Of a DNA stretch of 64,000 nucleotides, positions 46,454 through 55,152 are shown piece after piece. Within the stretch, counting starts at the first letter, position 1. Each line of letters starts with the position of its first letter. The DNA lies in assembly GCF_030848495.1 (NCBI RefSeq), contig NZ_JAVDDT010000004.1, positions 1-64,000 of the forward strand. The letters run 5' to 3'. This stretch comes from Natronospira bacteriovora. GTDB taxonomy: Bacteria > Pseudomonadota > Gammaproteobacteria > Natronospirales > Natronospiraceae. Below the pieces are notes generated by a model, which had not been told where the DNA came from, made no database searches, and saw only the letters and a list, made by a program, of their open reading frames with translations. The translations under genes and the position numbers were made by a program.

Positions 46454-48502
46454 ATGAACAATCCACTGCTGGCCGAATTTGACCTGCCACCCTTCAGCCA
46501 GCTGCAGGCCGAGCACTTCCTGCCCGCCGTGGAGCAGGTCCTCGCGGACAACCGCCGAGGCATCGAGGCACTACTTGAAAAGGGCGGGCCGTGGTCCTGG
46601 GAATCCCTGGCCGAACCCCTGGAGGCCTTTGATGACCGCCTGGCCCGGGTGTTTTCACCCATTTCGCACCTGAACAACGTGCGTAACGAAGAGGCCGTGC
46701 GCGAGGCCTTCAATGCCTGCCTGGAGCAGATCACCCGCTATGAGGCGGAACTGGGCCAGAACCGGGGCCTGTACGAGGCCTGGCAGGCCCTGAAGGCGGA
46801 CACGGTCTGGGCGGGACTGGACCAGGCCCAACGCAAGACCGTGGACGATACCCTGCGTGATTTCCGTCTCTCTGGCGTGGCCCTGGACGAGCCCGAGCGC
46901 AGCCGCTTTCGCGAGATCCAGGAGAGCCTGTCACGCCTGCAGAGCCGCTTCGAAGAGAACGTGCTCGACGCCACCCAGAGCTGGACACTGGCGGTGAACG
47001 ACCCGGCCCGGGTGGCCGGGATTCCCGAGCCCGATCTGGCCCGGGCCAAGGGGCGGGCGGCGGATCAGGAACAGGACGGCTGGCTGTTCAGTCTGGAATT
47101 TCCCGACTTCCTCGCCATCATGCAGCATGCCGACGACCGGGAGCTTCGGGCTCAGATGCACCAGGCCAATGCCACCCGGGCCTCCGAGATCGGCCCCCAG
47201 GGCGGGCAGTTCGACAACGGCCCGGTGATGGCCGAAATCATCGCCCTGCGGCATGAGGCCGCCAGGCTGCTCGACTTTTCCGATTTCGCGGAACTCTCCC
47301 TCGCCACCAAGATGGCCGAGAGCGGTGATGCGGTAATGGGTTTCCTGGAGGACCTGCTGCGGCGCTGCCGCCCGGCCGCCGAGCAGGAGTTCGCGGAGCT
47401 GGCCGCCTTCGCCCGTGAGTCACTGGGTATCGAGACGTTGCAGCCCTGGGACACCCTGTACGCCAGCGAGAAACGCCGCGAGGCCCTGCATGCCATTTCC
47501 GACGAGCAGCTGCGGCCCTATTTCCCGCTGGAGAAGGTGCTGTCTGGTCTGTTCGAGATCGCCGGCGAGCTGTACGGGATTAGCGTCGAGTCCCAGAGTA
47601 AGGTGGATGCCTGGCACGAGGACGTGCGGCTCTACGAACTGCGCGACGGCGAAAGCGGCGAGCGCATCGGCCGTCTTTACGTGGATCTTTACGCCCGCCC
47701 CGGCAAGCGCGGCGGCGCCTGGATGGACGAATGCATCAACCGGCGACGCACAGTGGAGGGCCTGCAGACCCCGGTGGCCTATCTGACCTGCAACTTCGGC
47801 GCGCCCGCCCGAGGCGAGGTGAGCCTGCTCAATCATGATGATGTCATCACCCTGTTCCATGAATTCGGCCACTGTCTGCAGCATCTGCTGACCGAAATGA
47901 ATGTCAGTGATGTGGCCGGCATCCACGGGGTGGAATGGGATGCGGTGGAACTGCCCAGCCAGTTCCAGGAACACTTCGCCTGGCCTCGCGAGGGCATCGA
48001 CCGCCTGGCCGAGCACCACGATACCGGCGAGCCGCTACCGGAGTCCCTGCACCAGGCCATGCTGTCGGCCCGCAACTTCCAGGCCGCGATGAAGCTGGTG
48101 CGACAGCTGGAGTTCGCCATTTTCGACATGCGCCTGCACCGGGAGTACCGTGGACAGACGGGCTTCGATGTTCAGGGCCTGCTTGATGAGGTCCGCAAGA
48201 AGGTCACGGTAGTGCCCGTGGCGGACTACGATCGTTTTGCCCACAGTTTCGCGCACATATTCGGCGGCGGCTATGCCGCTGGCTACTACAGCTACCTCTG
48301 GGCCGAGGTGCTTTCCTCGGATGCCTTCGCCGCCTTCGAGGAAGCCGGCCTGTTTGATCGCGAGACCGGGCAGCGATTCCGGCGCACCGTGCTCGGCCTG
48401 GGCGGCAGCCTGCCAGCCGCCGATGTCTTTCGGCAGTTCCGCGGACGGGATCCGGAATTGTCCGCCTTTCTGCGCCACCACGGTATTGGAGATGCCGCAT
48501 GA
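46454..48502 (+). CDS. prlC: Oligopeptidase A (M3 zinc metallopeptidase)
   Basis: Cytosolic peptidase degrading signal-peptide remnants and short peptides. 682 residues. Zinc motif FHEFGHCLQHLL with His469, Glu470 and His473, third ligand Glu499 in WDAVELPSQF. N-terminal MNNPLLAEFDLPPFSQLQAEH matches the E. coli protein. The following SH3 gene starts inside its stop (ATGA). Confidence 0.95.
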   Translation: MNNPLLAEFDLPPFSQLQAEHFLPAVEQVLADNRRGIEALLEKGGPWSWESLAEPLEAFDDRLARVFSPISHLNNVRNEEAVREAFNACLEQITRYEAELGQNRGLYEAWQALKADTVWAGLDQAQRKTVDDTLRDFRLSGVALDEPERSRFREIQESLSRLQSRFEENVLDATQSWTLAVNDPARVAGIPEPDLARAKGRAADQEQDGWLFSLEFPDFLAIMQHADDRELRAQMHQANATRASEIGPQGGQFDNGPVMAEIIALRHEAARLLDFSDFAELSLATKMAESGDAVMGFLEDLLRRCRPAAEQEFAELAAFARESLGIETLQPWDTLYASEKRREALHAISDEQLRPYFPLEKVLSGLFEIAGELYGISVESQSKVDAWHEDVRLYELRDGESGERIGRLYVDLYARPGKRGGAWMDECINRRRTVEGLQTPVAYLTCNFGAPARGEVSLLNHDDVITLFHEFGHCLQHLLTEMNVSDVAGIHGVEWDAVELPSQFQEHFAWPREGIDRLAEHHDTGEPLPESLHQAMLSARNFQAAMKLVRQLEFAIFDMRLHREYRGQTGFDVQGLLDEVRKKVTVVPVADYDRFAHSFAHIFGGGYAAGYYSYLWAEVLSSDAFAAFEEAGLFDRETGQRFRRTVLGLGGSLPAADVFRQFRGRDPELSAFLRHHGIGDAA

Positions 48503-49173
48503 AGCGTATTCGCCTGTTGATCCTGGGCTTGCTGCTCAGCCCGGCCCTGCTGCTGGCCGAGCCGGCCTGGGTCATCGACCGCCTCTATCTCAGTCTCTAC
48601 CCGGAGCCGGACAGCAGCACCCAGCGTATTACCCTGCTGGAAAGCGGGGATGAGCTGGAACGGCTGGGCGAGGTACAGAACGGCTTTGCCCAGGTGGAAA
48701 CCGCCAATGGCACGGTGGGCTGGGTGAATCAGGATTTTCTCGTGAATAGCCTGCCGGCACGGGTGCGGATCGACGATGTGGAACGCGAGCGGGACAGTCT
48801 GCGCAATCAACTGGCCAACCGTGAGGGGGCAATCAGTACCCTGGAAGCCAGGGTGGCCGAGCTGGAGGCGGAACTGGGTCAGGCGGTAGACGCCCTGGCC
48901 ACGAGCCCGGTGCTGGACGAGGAGATCGAGACTGCCGTCGAGCCCGACGCCGCAGATGCCGAGACAGACCCGGTGCTTGAAGAGGCCGCCACGGCGGAGT
49001 CGGCGCCGGTCGAAGCCGCGACCCCGCCCGGAGACGTCGGGCTGGTGATGGGCTGGCGCGAGGGTCTACTGGCGGGCGGACTGCTGCTGATCGCTCTGTT
49101 CCTGTCCGGCCTGTTCGGCTTCATCCTGCGTGAACGCCAGATTCGCAATCGTTTGGGAGGTCTGAGCCTGTGA
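48499..49173 (+). CDS. SH3-domain membrane-anchored protein (TIGR04211, YgiM-like)
   Basis: 224 residues. Sec signal, bacterial SH3 domain (about 22-90: LYLSLYPEPDSSTQRITLLESGDELERLG and GWVNQDFL), a coiled coil (VERERDSLRNQLANREG...EAELGQ), a low-complexity Ala/Glu/Pro linker and a C-terminal membrane helix (GLLAGGLLLIALFLSGLFGFIL) with basic tail. An envelope protein, probably binding peptidoglycan peptides; function unproven. Overlaps prlC and xth on both sides. Confidence 0.88.
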   Translation: MKRIRLLILGLLLSPALLLAEPAWVIDRLYLSLYPEPDSSTQRITLLESGDELERLGEVQNGFAQVETANGTVGWVNQDFLVNSLPARVRIDDVERERDSLRNQLANREGAISTLEARVAELEAELGQAVDALATSPVLDEEIETAVEPDAADAETDPVLEEAATAESAPVEAATPPGDVGLVMGWREGLLAGGLLLIALFLSGLFGFILRERQIRNRLGGLSL

Positions 49174-49958
49174 GTGGAAAACCCGGCCGCAATTCCGTGG
49201 TGTCCTGGAACGTCAATTCCATCCGCGTGCGTGAAGCGCAGGTGCGGGAGTGGATCGAACAGTATCAACCCGCCGTGGTGGGTCTGCAGGAAACCAAGGT
49301 TCCCAACGATGTCTGGCCGGGAGAGGCCTTTGAATCACTGGGCTATCACACCGTCAGCAACGGCCAGCGCACCTACAACGGGGTGGCTTTCATCAGCCGC
49401 GAGCCCGCCGAGGACCTGGTCTTCGATCTTCCGGGTTTCGACGACCCCCAGCGCCGGGTACTGGCCGGCACCTTTGGCGATCTGCGGGTGATCAATCTCT
49501 ATGTGCCCAATGGCCAGGCCGTGGGCAGCGAAAAATACGAGTACAAGCTGAGCTGGCTGGCCCATCTGCACGACTGGCTGAAGGAGGAAATGGCACGCCA
49601 CGACAAGGTGGTAGTCATGGGGGACTTCAATATCGCGCCCAAGGACGAGGACGTGCACGACCCGGAGGCCTGGCGCGGAAAGATTCTCTTCTCCGAACCG
49701 GAGCATGCCGCCCTCGGCAAGCTGCTCGACCTCGGCCTGGACGACAGCTTCCGGCTCTTCGATCAGGAACCCGAACAATTTTCATGGTGGGACTTTCGCA
49801 CCCGTGCCTTCCGCCGCAACCGCGGCCTGCGCATCGATCTGGCCCTGACCAGCCATGCCCTGCGCAATCAGGTCGAGGCCAGCTGGATCGACATTGAACC
49901 CCGCAAGGCCGAACGGCCCTCCGACCACGCCCCGGTGGGGGTCAACATCGAGCCTTGA
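49170..49958 (+). CDS. xth: Exodeoxyribonuclease III family AP endonuclease
   Basis: Magnesium-dependent 3'-5' exonuclease and AP endonuclease of base excision repair. 262 residues. WNVNSIRVR and LQETKV carry the Asn and Glu ligands, GDFNIAPKDEDVHDP the catalytic Asp and Asn, and RIDLALTSHAL and SDHAPV the last Asp-His pair. GTG start overlapping the SH3 gene (GTGA). The 3' end is repeated as a fragment at 54510-54620. Confidence 0.94.
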   Translation: MSGKPGRNSVVSWNVNSIRVREAQVREWIEQYQPAVVGLQETKVPNDVWPGEAFESLGYHTVSNGQRTYNGVAFISREPAEDLVFDLPGFDDPQRRVLAGTFGDLRVINLYVPNGQAVGSEKYEYKLSWLAHLHDWLKEEMARHDKVVVMGDFNIAPKDEDVHDPEAWRGKILFSEPEHAALGKLLDLGLDDSFRLFDQEPEQFSWWDFRTRAFRRNRGLRIDLALTSHALRNQVEASWIDIEPRKAERPSDHAPVGVNIEP

Positions 49959-49980
49959 ACAGTTCCACTTAGGTGTCTCC

Positions 49981-50415
49981 TTAGTCGACCATGTCGCGCT
50001 CCATCGGGGCTAGCTTGGCCAGCAGGCGGTTCTGATCCGGGACGCGGACGTGGTGACGCTCCATGGCGGCGATCAGATGTTCGACCAGGGCATTGAAGTC
50101 CGCGCGGCTCAGATCCAGATCTTCGTGGGCTTCGCGCATGTCCCGGCCGGTGTACTCGCAGGGGCCACCGGCCAGTTCGCAGAACTGGTCGGCGAGCTCG
50201 TCGCGTAGATCGCCCAGAGGAATGCCGCGGAAGTAATGCGCAATCCGGACATCGTCCGTCACGCGGATCAGCATGTCCTCGACGATGCGCTCAATACCCT
50301 CTCGCTCGCCCAGGGCCTGATAGAGACGGTCGTCCTCGGCCGGCTCCGGGCTGGCGACACAGCCGGCGAGTACGAGAGCAGAGAAGACAGCCAGGATGGA
50401 CAATCGCTTCAACAT
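49981..50415 (-). CDS. Truncated globin lipoprotein (group 1-like)
   Basis: 144 residues. Signal peptide with lipobox LAGC, lipidated at Cys19, followed by a 2-on-2 globin: LYQALGEREGIERIVEDML, YFRGIPLGDLRDELADQFCELAGGP, YTGRDMREAHEDLDL with proximal His97, then FNALVEHLIAAMERHHV. Where group-1 globins usually have Tyr at B10, a Leu (Leu49) is found by eye alignment. Cys79 and Cys86 are additional. The start at 50415 is fixed by AAGGAG 6 nt upstream; an ATG 6 nt earlier touches that site. Haem binding and ligand are inferred. Last gene of the cupredoxin operon. Confidence 0.88.
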   Translation of the reverse strand: MLKRLSILAVFSALVLAGCVASPEPAEDDRLYQALGEREGIERIVEDMLIRVTDDVRIAHYFRGIPLGDLRDELADQFCELAGGPCEYTGRDMREAHEDLDLSRADFNALVEHLIAAMERHHVRVPDQNRLLAKLAPMERDMVD

Positions 50416-50426
50416 GGTCATCTCCT

Positions 50427-51293
50427 TCAGAAACTGGCCTGTAGGCTGAGATAGAAGCCATCCTGATTTTCCAGGCCGGCGATGGCGCCATGCCGGGTCC
50501 AGGCGGCGGCAAGGGCGAGGTCCTTGTTCGGGAACCAGGCGATGAAAAGATCGGCCCAGTCGTTTTCTTCCGCGAAGGAAAGGTTGTTCGGCTTTCGGCG
50601 GTATTCCATGCCGACGGCTGTGCGCGGATTGAGGAAAATGGCCGCGCTGGCTTCCAGCTGCAGCTCGTGGTCGTCATTGCGGTCGCCACCGAATCCAAGA
50701 TAGCCGAGTTCATTGGCCCGGGTCGCCCGCAGGGTGCCGTTCAGCAGCAGGTTGTAACCACCGGCCCCACCGAGAAACAGGCGCGTGACTGCCAGATAGG
50801 CATCCACATCGCTGTCACGCTGGGCACCCACCAGCTCCGGGATGGTGGGGTCGCGCAGATCCTTGTACTGCACACCAAAGGCGATCTGCGGCAATGTGCC
50901 GTAGATCAGGTCACCGCCCAGGCGGGTCTTCAGCCCGAGCGTGTTCATGCGCAGCACGGCATCCGGGGCTTCCAGCGCGATGCCCAGGGTACCGAGGTTG
51001 AACTGGCCGCGGCTTGCCGAAACTTCCACCCGATTGTTCCAGCTCCAGTTGGCGGCCACCGTCGAGAGACGGTAATCGGCCAGGGACACGTGACTCAGGC
51101 TGACGGTGCCGCCTTGCTCACCCTCTGCCCCGTAGCCGGCCATCACGGCCCAGGGCACAAGCCCGCCACCCGCACTGCCTTCGATCTGGGTAACTCCGCC
51201 AGTGGCGAGAATGCGTCCGTCCTGGGCGATTGCCCAGGGCGAGAGCAGGGTCAGTATCAGGGCGAGAAATCCCCGGTATGTCTTTCCTGGCAT
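50427..51293 (-). CDS. DUF3034 outer-membrane-type protein
   Basis: 288 residues, Sec signal (GFLALILTLLSPWAIAQ) and beta-strand-rich mature chain ending in an aromatic residue (FYLSLQASF), as in outer-membrane barrels. Features such as GRILATGGVTQIEGSAGGGLVPWAVMAGY and RANELGYLGFGGDRNDDHELQLE match the DUF3034 family as I recall it; function unknown. AGGAGG ribosome-binding site before the ATG at 51293. 11 nt upstream of the globin gene, 37 nt downstream of the GGDEF/EAL gene. Confidence 0.82.
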   Translation of the reverse strand: MPGKTYRGFLALILTLLSPWAIAQDGRILATGGVTQIEGSAGGGLVPWAVMAGYGAEGEQGGTVSLSHVSLADYRLSTVAANWSWNNRVEVSASRGQFNLGTLGIALEAPDAVLRMNTLGLKTRLGGDLIYGTLPQIAFGVQYKDLRDPTIPELVGAQRDSDVDAYLAVTRLFLGGAGGYNLLLNGTLRATRANELGYLGFGGDRNDDHELQLEASAAIFLNPRTAVGMEYRRKPNNLSFAEENDWADLFIAWFPNKDLALAAAWTRHGAIAGLENQDGFYLSLQASF

Positions 51294-51330
51294 TGATTCA
51301 TCCTCCTGATGGCGACAGGGTCTGGGGCCG

Positions 51331-53679
51331 CTAGTCTGGCTCCCGCCACTGCCGGTTCGCGAACTCACCGAGCCATTCTGGCAAGGCGTCGGCGGGCATG
51401 GGTCGACTGATCCAGTAGCCCTGGATGGAGTCGCAGCCGTAGCCAGCCAGACGCCACCAGGTGGCCTCGTCCTCCACGCCTTCGGCCACTACCTTGAGGC
51501 CCATGTTATGGGCCAGGTCAATGGTGGAGCGGACGATGACCGGATCCTCCGCGTCCTCCGCCTGGCCCGCCAGCTTCATGACGAATGACTTGTCGATCTT
51601 GAGCTCATCCACCGGCAGACTGCGCAGCTGGGCCAGTGACGAATAGCCGGTACCAAAGTCATCAATGGCGATTGCCACGCCCAGTGAACGCAGCTCCTGG
51701 AGGATGTGCAGCGCATGTCGGGCGTCCTTCATGACGGTGGTCTCGGTGATCTCCAGACCCAGTGCCGATGGCGGCAGCTCGTGCTGATCCAGCAGCGCCT
51801 GAACGTAGCGTGGCAGACCGGCGTCCACCAGATCCAATGCCGAGATGTTCACGGCCACGGCAATGGACAGCTCACTGCGCCGCCATTCGGCCAGCTGGCG
51901 GATCACCGTTTGCAACACCCAGCGGCTGATGGTGCGAATGTAGCCGGAATTTTCCGCCAGGGGGATGAACTCGTCCGGTGGTACAAAGCCCTGCTCGGGA
52001 TGATTCCAGCGTATCAGCGCCTCGAGCTGGGTAGCCTGGCGATTACTGACGGCAATCTTGGGCTGATACTGGATATGGAACTGCTCATCATCAATGGCGG
52101 TGCGCAGGTCAGACAACATCTTCAGGCGCCGCAAATGCGCCTCGTCATGGCCGGCGGCGTAGACACTCGAAGTAAGCTGGCGCTCCTTGGCCTGGTACAT
52201 GGCGATGTCGGCTCGACGAAGCAGTGTCTCCACATCCGTCCCATCGCGCGGGCAAAGGGCGATCCCCAGACTGATCGCCAGCTGCAGCCGGATATTCTCG
52301 ATCTCCAGCTCCTGGCCACTGATGGCATCAATAAGCTCGGCAGCCAGACGCTCCGGGCCTTGCTTGTCCTCCACTTCAGCGAGGACAAGGAACTCGTCAC
52401 CACCCAGGCGGGCAACGGTGTCACTGCCTCGAAGCCGACTCGAGAGACGACTGGCAATTGCCCGCAGTACCGCATCGCCGGTGGGGTGGCCGAGAGAGTC
52501 GTTGATTTCCTTGAAGCGATTGACATCCAGCACCAGCACCCCGAGAACCCGTCCCTCGCGCTGTACCCGCTCAATACCCTGTTCCAGGCGATCGGCCGCC
52601 AGAGTGCGATTGGGCAGGCCGGTCAGGGGATCGTGGTAGGCCTGGTGCAGGATTCGCTGCTCGCGTTGGCGGATGCCCTCCTGCATGGCGTTGAAGGCTT
52701 CACCCAGTTGCGCGAGTTCCGCAATGGGCGGTACCGGTGCGGAACGGCTGTAATCCCCCTGACTGATGCGGGCGGCCGCGGCGGCCAGTGCACGAGTCGG
52801 GCGTGTCACCCGATTGGCCAGAGGCCCGGCAATGATCAGTGTCAGAGTGAAGGCAATCAGCGCGATGATGGCCATCTGCAGCCACAGGGGGCGGTAGGGC
52901 GCCAGGGCCTCCGACAGGGAAGTCTGCAACAGTACAATGGGTGAACCGGGATGCCCATCAAGGGTCAGGCGCAGACTGAGGTAGTCTTCGCCCGCAATCG
53001 TCAGGGTGCGCACGTCGTCAATCGCCGTGGCTTGCTCGGCCAGGCGCTCAGGCAGTTCTCGCCTAACGTGGCCCGGCAGAGTGCTGGCATAGGGCGCTGT
53101 TTCATCCGTCGAGGAGAGAAAACTGACATGCAGTCCGGTCAGGCTGCGAAGGTCGGCTGCAATCCGATCATCGAGGCGAAAGCCCATTGAGACCCGCGCC
53201 AGTGGCAAGGGTGCCCGTACCGTGGCATCCACCATCTGCCAGGCCTCACCCTCAAGGGAAATGACACCCTGGCGCAGGTCATTTTGGCCGATTGCAGGAT
53301 CCAGCTCCCGGAATCGATTGTCATTTTCCCTAAGGGCGGTGGTAATGAACTGGCCCTTGGTATCACTGAGAATCATCAAATCAGCATCAATTCGCCCACC
53401 GTGGTTGAGCAGGGCTGATCGGATGGTGGCCGCATCTTCGGTTGCCACGGCTTCGCGGAAGGCGAAGTCGTCTGCCAGAACCTGCGTGGTGCTGCTGAGC
53501 TGGCGATCCCGGTTGCTGAGCAGCTCTTCGAATACGCGGGCACCGACGCGCAGTTCCTCACTGGCCTGTTCTCGTACATTCGCGGCCGTTGAGAGAAGAA
53601 CGGCCAACAGAGTGACTGCCAGCACGGCGCTCACGAAGCCAAGCAGTATGAGGGTCATGCGGGCCTTGAGGCTGGTCAT
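51331..53679 (-). CDS. Membrane sensor with GGDEF and EAL domains
   Basis: 782 residues. Membrane helix (12-32), a periplasmic sensor of about 245 residues with cache-like look (DLMILSDTKGQFITTA, WQMVDATVRAPLPLARVSMGF), a second helix near 285-305 (MAIIALIAFTLTLIIAGPLA), HAMP (VTRPTRALAAAAARISQGDY), then GGDEF (426-430, intact, with RGSD inhibitory I-site just before) and EAL (553-555, with DDFGTGYSSL, ELKIDKSF, VVAEGVED and QGYWISRP). Both synthesis and hydrolysis of cyclic-di-GMP are possible. Its position within the cupredoxin-globin operon suggests a redox, copper or gas signal. Confidence 0.9.
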   Translation of the reverse strand: MTSLKARMTLILLGFVSAVLAVTLLAVLLSTAANVREQASEELRVGARVFEELLSNRDRQLSSTTQVLADDFAFREAVATEDAATIRSALLNHGGRIDADLMILSDTKGQFITTALRENDNRFRELDPAIGQNDLRQGVISLEGEAWQMVDATVRAPLPLARVSMGFRLDDRIAADLRSLTGLHVSFLSSTDETAPYASTLPGHVRRELPERLAEQATAIDDVRTLTIAGEDYLSLRLTLDGHPGSPIVLLQTSLSEALAPYRPLWLQMAIIALIAFTLTLIIAGPLANRVTRPTRALAAAAARISQGDYSRSAPVPPIAELAQLGEAFNAMQEGIRQREQRILHQAYHDPLTGLPNRTLAADRLEQGIERVQREGRVLGVLVLDVNRFKEINDSLGHPTGDAVLRAIASRLSSRLRGSDTVARLGGDEFLVLAEVEDKQGPERLAAELIDAISGQELEIENIRLQLAISLGIALCPRDGTDVETLLRRADIAMYQAKERQLTSSVYAAGHDEAHLRRLKMLSDLRTAIDDEQFHIQYQPKIAVSNRQATQLEALIRWNHPEQGFVPPDEFIPLAENSGYIRTISRWVLQTVIRQLAEWRRSELSIAVAVNISALDLVDAGLPRYVQALLDQHELPPSALGLEITETTVMKDARHALHILQELRSLGVAIAIDDFGTGYSSLAQLRSLPVDELKIDKSFVMKLAGQAEDAEDPVIVRSTIDLAHNMGLKVVAEGVEDEATWWRLAGYGCDSIQGYWISRPMPADALPEWLGEFANRQWREPD

Positions 53680-53744
53680 GGTAACTCCGCAGCGGCGACA
53701 GGATGGGTGATTTTATGAATTCAGGGTGTGCATGAATTTCGTGA

Positions 53745-54392
53745 TCAGAATCGTCGTCGGCGCCGACGGTCAATCTGATCGTCGGCCGCCGGCGTCAGTT
53801 CGAGATCGCGCTCCAGCGTCACACCATCTTCGGTAATCCTGATGGTTTCCTCGACACGGCGGCTGTCGCTTGTGGCATCGGGGTGCCAGATGACCAGTTC
53901 ATACTCACCCGGCGGCACCTCCAGTGTGATTTGCCCCTCGTTGTCAGCGAATCCGAAGTACGGTGTCTCCATGACGTGCACCCAACCAACCATCCAGTCG
54001 TGGATGTTGCAGCCGAGCACCACTTCACCCGTCTTTTCGAAATGAATGTCTTCGGGTGGATCACCCTTGAACAGGGGCAGCTCAAATCGTTTTGCAGCGG
54101 AAAAGGAATAGACATGATGGCGCACGTCATCATTGTTCAGAAAGCGAACATGGCTGCCGGGCTTGATGGCGATCGCACGCGGGCTGAACTGCCGATCGAT
54201 CTGATCCATTTTCGCCAGATCTTCCCCTTGCACCTCGGTGTCAGCGTCAACGGGCTGCAATGAGACGAGCGTTTCGCTGATGTCACCACTTTCGGCGCTG
54301 AGTTCAAGCGTTAGGTTGCTCGCTATGGGCTGCCCAGGCATCAGGGCCAATCCGAGGATCGTGCTGAGAAGGGGAAGGGTAGAACGGGACAT
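53745..54392 (-). CDS. Exported cupredoxin-domain protein ('methylamine utilization protein'-like)
   Basis: 215 residues. Signal peptide, then a plastocyanin-like domain with all type-1 copper ligands in place: His92/93 (NNDDVRHHVYSF), Cys128, His131 and Met134 (GCNIHDWM). A carboxypeptidase-regulatory-like Ig strand set follows (GQITLEVPPGEYELVIWHPD) and an arginine-rich tail (DRRRRRRF). The ATG at 54392 has GGAG 9 nt upstream; a GTG 21 nt further upstream is less likely. Predicted periplasmic electron carrier or copper sensor. First gene of a four-gene minus-strand unit. Confidence 0.87.
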   Translation of the reverse strand: MSRSTLPLLSTILGLALMPGQPIASNLTLELSAESGDISETLVSLQPVDADTEVQGEDLAKMDQIDRQFSPRAIAIKPGSHVRFLNNDDVRHHVYSFSAAKRFELPLFKGDPPEDIHFEKTGEVVLGCNIHDWMVGWVHVMETPYFGFADNEGQITLEVPPGEYELVIWHPDATSDSRRVEETIRITEDGVTLERDLELTPAADDQIDRRRRRRF

Positions 54393-54509
54393 GCAGATAT
54401 CTCCGTGGGACACTCAGGACAGCCTAGGTGAACCCAGGGCGGCTGCCAAGCACTGCACTCCCGGCGGTACCCGCTTCGAGATCAGCGGGATGCCTGGCCC
54501 AAAGAGCCC

Positions 54510-54620
54510 AACCGCGGCCTGCGCAATCAGGTCGAGGCCAGCTGGATCGACATCGAACCCCGCAAGGCCGAACGCCCCTCCGTCCACGCCCCGGTGGGGG
54601 TGAATATCAGCGTCTCCTGA
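54510..54620 (+). pseudogene. Duplicated 3' fragment of the xth gene
   Basis: Encodes NRGLRNQVEASWIDIEPRK and on to a TGA stop, matching the xth end at 49818-49958. Relative to xth, 33 nt (11 codons, from RIDLALTSHAL) are missing exactly between two copies of CCTGCGCA, as expected of a slippage or recombination deletion. The catalytic His motif SDHAPVG reads SVHAPVG. After the deletion point only a few bases differ until the last codons, so the copy is recent. The preceding 90 nt are not recognisable as xth. The whole 54414-54718 gap contains otherwise only a terminator. Confidence 0.85.
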
Positions 54621-54642
54621 GCCAGTACACCTCGAAAATAGA

Positions 54643-54678
54643 AAAACCCGGCAGGCTCTCTGTTATTGGCCTGCCGGG
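54643..54678 (-). terminator. Rho-independent terminator of the 131-residue gene
   Basis: Ten-bp stem CCCGGCAGGC / GCCTGCCGGG with a 12-nt loop; on the minus strand it is followed by UUUUU. It lies 40 nt past the stop of the minus-strand exported protein gene. Confidence 0.82.
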
Positions 54679-54718
54679 CTTTCCGGCGATGTGGGTGGAC
54701 TGTGCGGAACGACCCGTT

Positions 54719-55114
54719 TTACGGCTCCTGAAGCATTGCGCGAAGCATCGCACGAATCATCCCATAGGCGGCCGTACAGGTTGAAGCGGTGGCTTCCACC
54801 TCGGCGGATTGCCCGGCAATGCTCACTGTGACGGTAATCGTACAGGAACCTTCCTCATCCAGGGTCTCTGCAGAAAGCAAATCCTGACCCCCGATCAAGG
54901 CCTTGTTCTTGGTCTCAACGGAGACAATGGTGAAGCTGGGGTCAATGGCTTGGCCAAATCGCTCCAGCTGGCGCAGGTCGCGTACCAACGTTCGATTATC
55001 AAGCGGCTGTGCTTCATTCCAGCCATTCCCCGCGGAAGCGGTAATCGGATGGCCAACAAGAAAAACAACAACGCACAGAATGGAACCGATGGCAAGCAAT
55101 GAGATTTTTTTCAT
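54719..55114 (-). CDS. Small exported protein of unknown function
   Basis: 131 residues with a clear Sec signal (MKKISLLAIGSILCVVVFL, cut near ASA-GNG). The mature chain has RTLVRDLRQLERFGQAIDP, a strand-rich end with two cysteines (GSCTITVTV, STCTAAYG) that could form a disulfide, and a final helix. The gene is visibly less GC-rich than its neighbours. AGGGGAAG ribosome-binding site before the ATG at 55114. No family recognised. Monocistronic with its own promoter and terminator, suggestive of recent arrival. Confidence 0.72.
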   Translation of the reverse strand: MKKISLLAIGSILCVVVFLVGHPITASAGNGWNEAQPLDNRTLVRDLRQLERFGQAIDPSFTIVSVETKNKALIGGQDLLSAETLDEEGSCTITVTVSIAGQSAEVEATASTCTAAYGMIRAMLRAMLQEP

Positions 55115-55152
55115 TATCTTCCCCTTTAAAGATAAATCAACTCTATGATAGA

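Noticed and set aside
51331-53679. Plus-strand 412-residue frame (51706-52944) inside the GGDEF/EAL gene
   Set aside because: Antisense shadow; the minus-strand frame carries full conserved GGDEF and EAL motifs.
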